Source: Clostridia bacterium (lineage in GTDB: Bacteria > Bacillota > Clostridia > UBA1212 > UBA1255). From it: a DNA stretch of 50,479 nucleotides. The notes under the pieces are model-generated. The model did no database searches. It saw nothing but the letters and a program-made list of their open reading frames with translations, and had not been told where the DNA came from. This document shows positions 49,602 through 50,479 of this stretch, piece by piece. Made by a program: the position numbers and the translations under genes. Location of the stretch: NCBI GenBank assembly GCA_017613535.1, contig JAGADO010000042.1, positions 1 to 50,479 on the forward strand, given 5' to 3'. Each line of letters begins with the position of its first letter. The first letter of the stretch is position 1.

Positions 49602-50479
49602 TTGGATAAATTTGTAATCGAAGGCGGCGTTCCGCTTCACGGTGACGTACTTGTCAGCGGCAGTAAAAATGCGGCGGTCGGAATATTGCCCGCGGTCCTG
49701 CTTGCAGATACACCCTGCACCATAGAAAATCTGCCCGATATAGTTGACGTCAGGCTGATGATAGAAATACTCGAAAAGATCGGAGTTGACTGCGTCTGGA
49801 TCGATCCCGAAACCGTAAGGCTTGATCCTAGAAGCGTAAGTTCATCGTCCGCTTTATACGACGTTGTCAGTAAACTCAGAGGTTCGTACTATCTTATGGG
49901 AGCGCTCCTCGGAAGATTCGGACAGATGGAAGTGTCCCTCCCCGGCGGGTGTAATCTCGGCGCGCGTCCGATAGACCAGCATCTTAAAGGTTTTCAGGCT
50001 CTCGGAGTGGATATCAACACTCAGTTCGGTGCGGTAAAAGGAGTCGCTAAGGACGAGTCTGGCAAGCTCATAGGCGCAAATATCTATCTCGATATTGCTT
50101 CCGTCGGTGCCACCATAAACCTAATGCTGGCGTCGGTCAAGGCAGTCGGCCAGACCGTTATCGAAAACTGTGCTAAAGAACCGCACGTCGTTGACGTCGC
50201 AAACTTTCTCAACGCTATGGGAGCTAACGTCCGCGGCGCAGGTACTGACATAATAAAGATCAGCGGTGTCCCATCCCTTCACGGAGGCATCAGCTACTCT
50301 ATAATTCCCGACCAGATCGAAGCGGGCACGTTTATGGTTGCTGCGGCTGTCACGGGCGGGGATGTTACCGTAAAAAACCTCATTCCGAGGCACCAGGAAT
50401 CGCTCACTGCCAAACTCGAAGAGATGAATGTCGGAGTCGAAGAAGGCGAAGACTGGATAAGGATCTTCAAAAAAGGCGA
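49602..50479 (+). CDS. murA: UDP-N-acetylglucosamine 1-carboxyvinyltransferase, 5' part
   Basis: The first 292 codons of MurA, running off the right edge. The enzyme transfers enolpyruvate from PEP to UDP-GlcNAc, the first committed step of peptidoglycan synthesis. The start is TTG 49602, with AAAGGTGA eight bases upstream; no ATG fits. The opening FVIEGGVPLHGDVLVSGSKN carries the conserved Lys-Asn pair of the UDP-sugar site. The catalytic cysteine is in LPGGCNLGARPIDQHLKGF, and IPDQIEAGTFMVAAA is a further family block. Protein sequence is intact as far as it can be seen. Confidence 0.95.
   Translation, partial: MDKFVIEGGVPLHGDVLVSGSKNAAVGILPAVLLADTPCTIENLPDIVDVRLMIEILEKIGVDCVWIDPETVRLDPRSVSSSSALYDVVSKLRGSYYLMGALLGRFGQMEVSLPGGCNLGARPIDQHLKGFQALGVDINTQFGAVKGVAKDESGKLIGANIYLDIASVGATINLMLASVKAVGQTVIENCAKEPHVVDVANFLNAMGANVRGAGTDIIKISGVPSLHGGISYSIIPDQIEAGTFMVAAAVTGGDVTVKNLIPRHQESLTAKLEEMNVGVEEGEDWIRIFKKG

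Noticed and set aside
1..50479. Possible prophage, integrative element or CRISPR content
   Set aside because: No integrase, transposase, phage structural gene, direct-repeat/spacer array or cas gene was seen on either strand.

Overview
The window looks like a chromosomal piece of an anaerobic, polysaccharide-degrading Clostridia-type Firmicute. The reasons are purine-rich AGGAGG-type ribosome binding sites, TTGACA/TATAAT promoters with 16-18 bp spacers, several TTG starts, a long-form hibernation factor (hpf), a YolD-like/UvrX-like pair, superoxide reductase and flavodiiron protein instead of aerobic catalase or oxidase genes, and many lipoproteins with glycan-active domains. This placement is inference from gene content; no 16S rRNA gene is present. 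I see no phage, integrase, transposase or CRISPR array.

Layout. 1-6112: the start of an AT-hook protein running off the left edge, hisS, a DUF5060/DUF4038 lipoprotein, a C-terminally anchored surface protein and a lysophospholipase-like hydrolase. 6118-11856: eight co-directional minus-strand genes with short gaps or overlaps, read as superoxide reductase, FTR-like thioredoxin reductase chain, thioredoxin, flavodiiron/flavin-reductase/rubredoxin fusion, small membrane protein, Y-family polymerase, YolD-like protein and a membrane protein with a degenerate J-like domain. 12055-14921: a DUF5107 protein and a D-lyxose isomerase. 14922-15663: a non-coding stretch with four hairpins sharing the arm TCATAGA(G)AAA, ahead of a CtpE-like P-type ATPase. 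18047-24046: an operon of sialate O-acetylesterase-like protein, MATE transporter, GH36-like alpha-galactosidase lipoprotein and a membrane-anchored hydrolase. 24060-24206: a tRNA-Val(CAC) transcription unit. 24228-30018: a calcium P-type ATPase with a discoidin-like lipoprotein, then a large glycoside-hydrolase-like lipoprotein.

30186-50479: hpf; a minus-strand run of cysE, cysS, an SLH-like lipoprotein, an acyl-CoA synthetase and a 1073-residue lipoprotein; an rpiB/EEP/Ig-like surface protein operon divergent from an acyl-CoA synthetase-trmB operon; a pair of Pro/Thr-linker lipoproteins (one GH123-like) behind a full-consensus promoter; and the start of murA running off the right edge.

Two themes stand out. 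First, glycan capture and degradation at the cell surface is spread among housekeeping genes as single genes and small operons, not as one large locus. Second, an oxygen and redox defence operon runs directly into a translesion polymerase module. The best candidates for something undescribed are the hairpin array at 15070-15420 and the redox-polymerase run at 6118-11856, including its J-like membrane protein.
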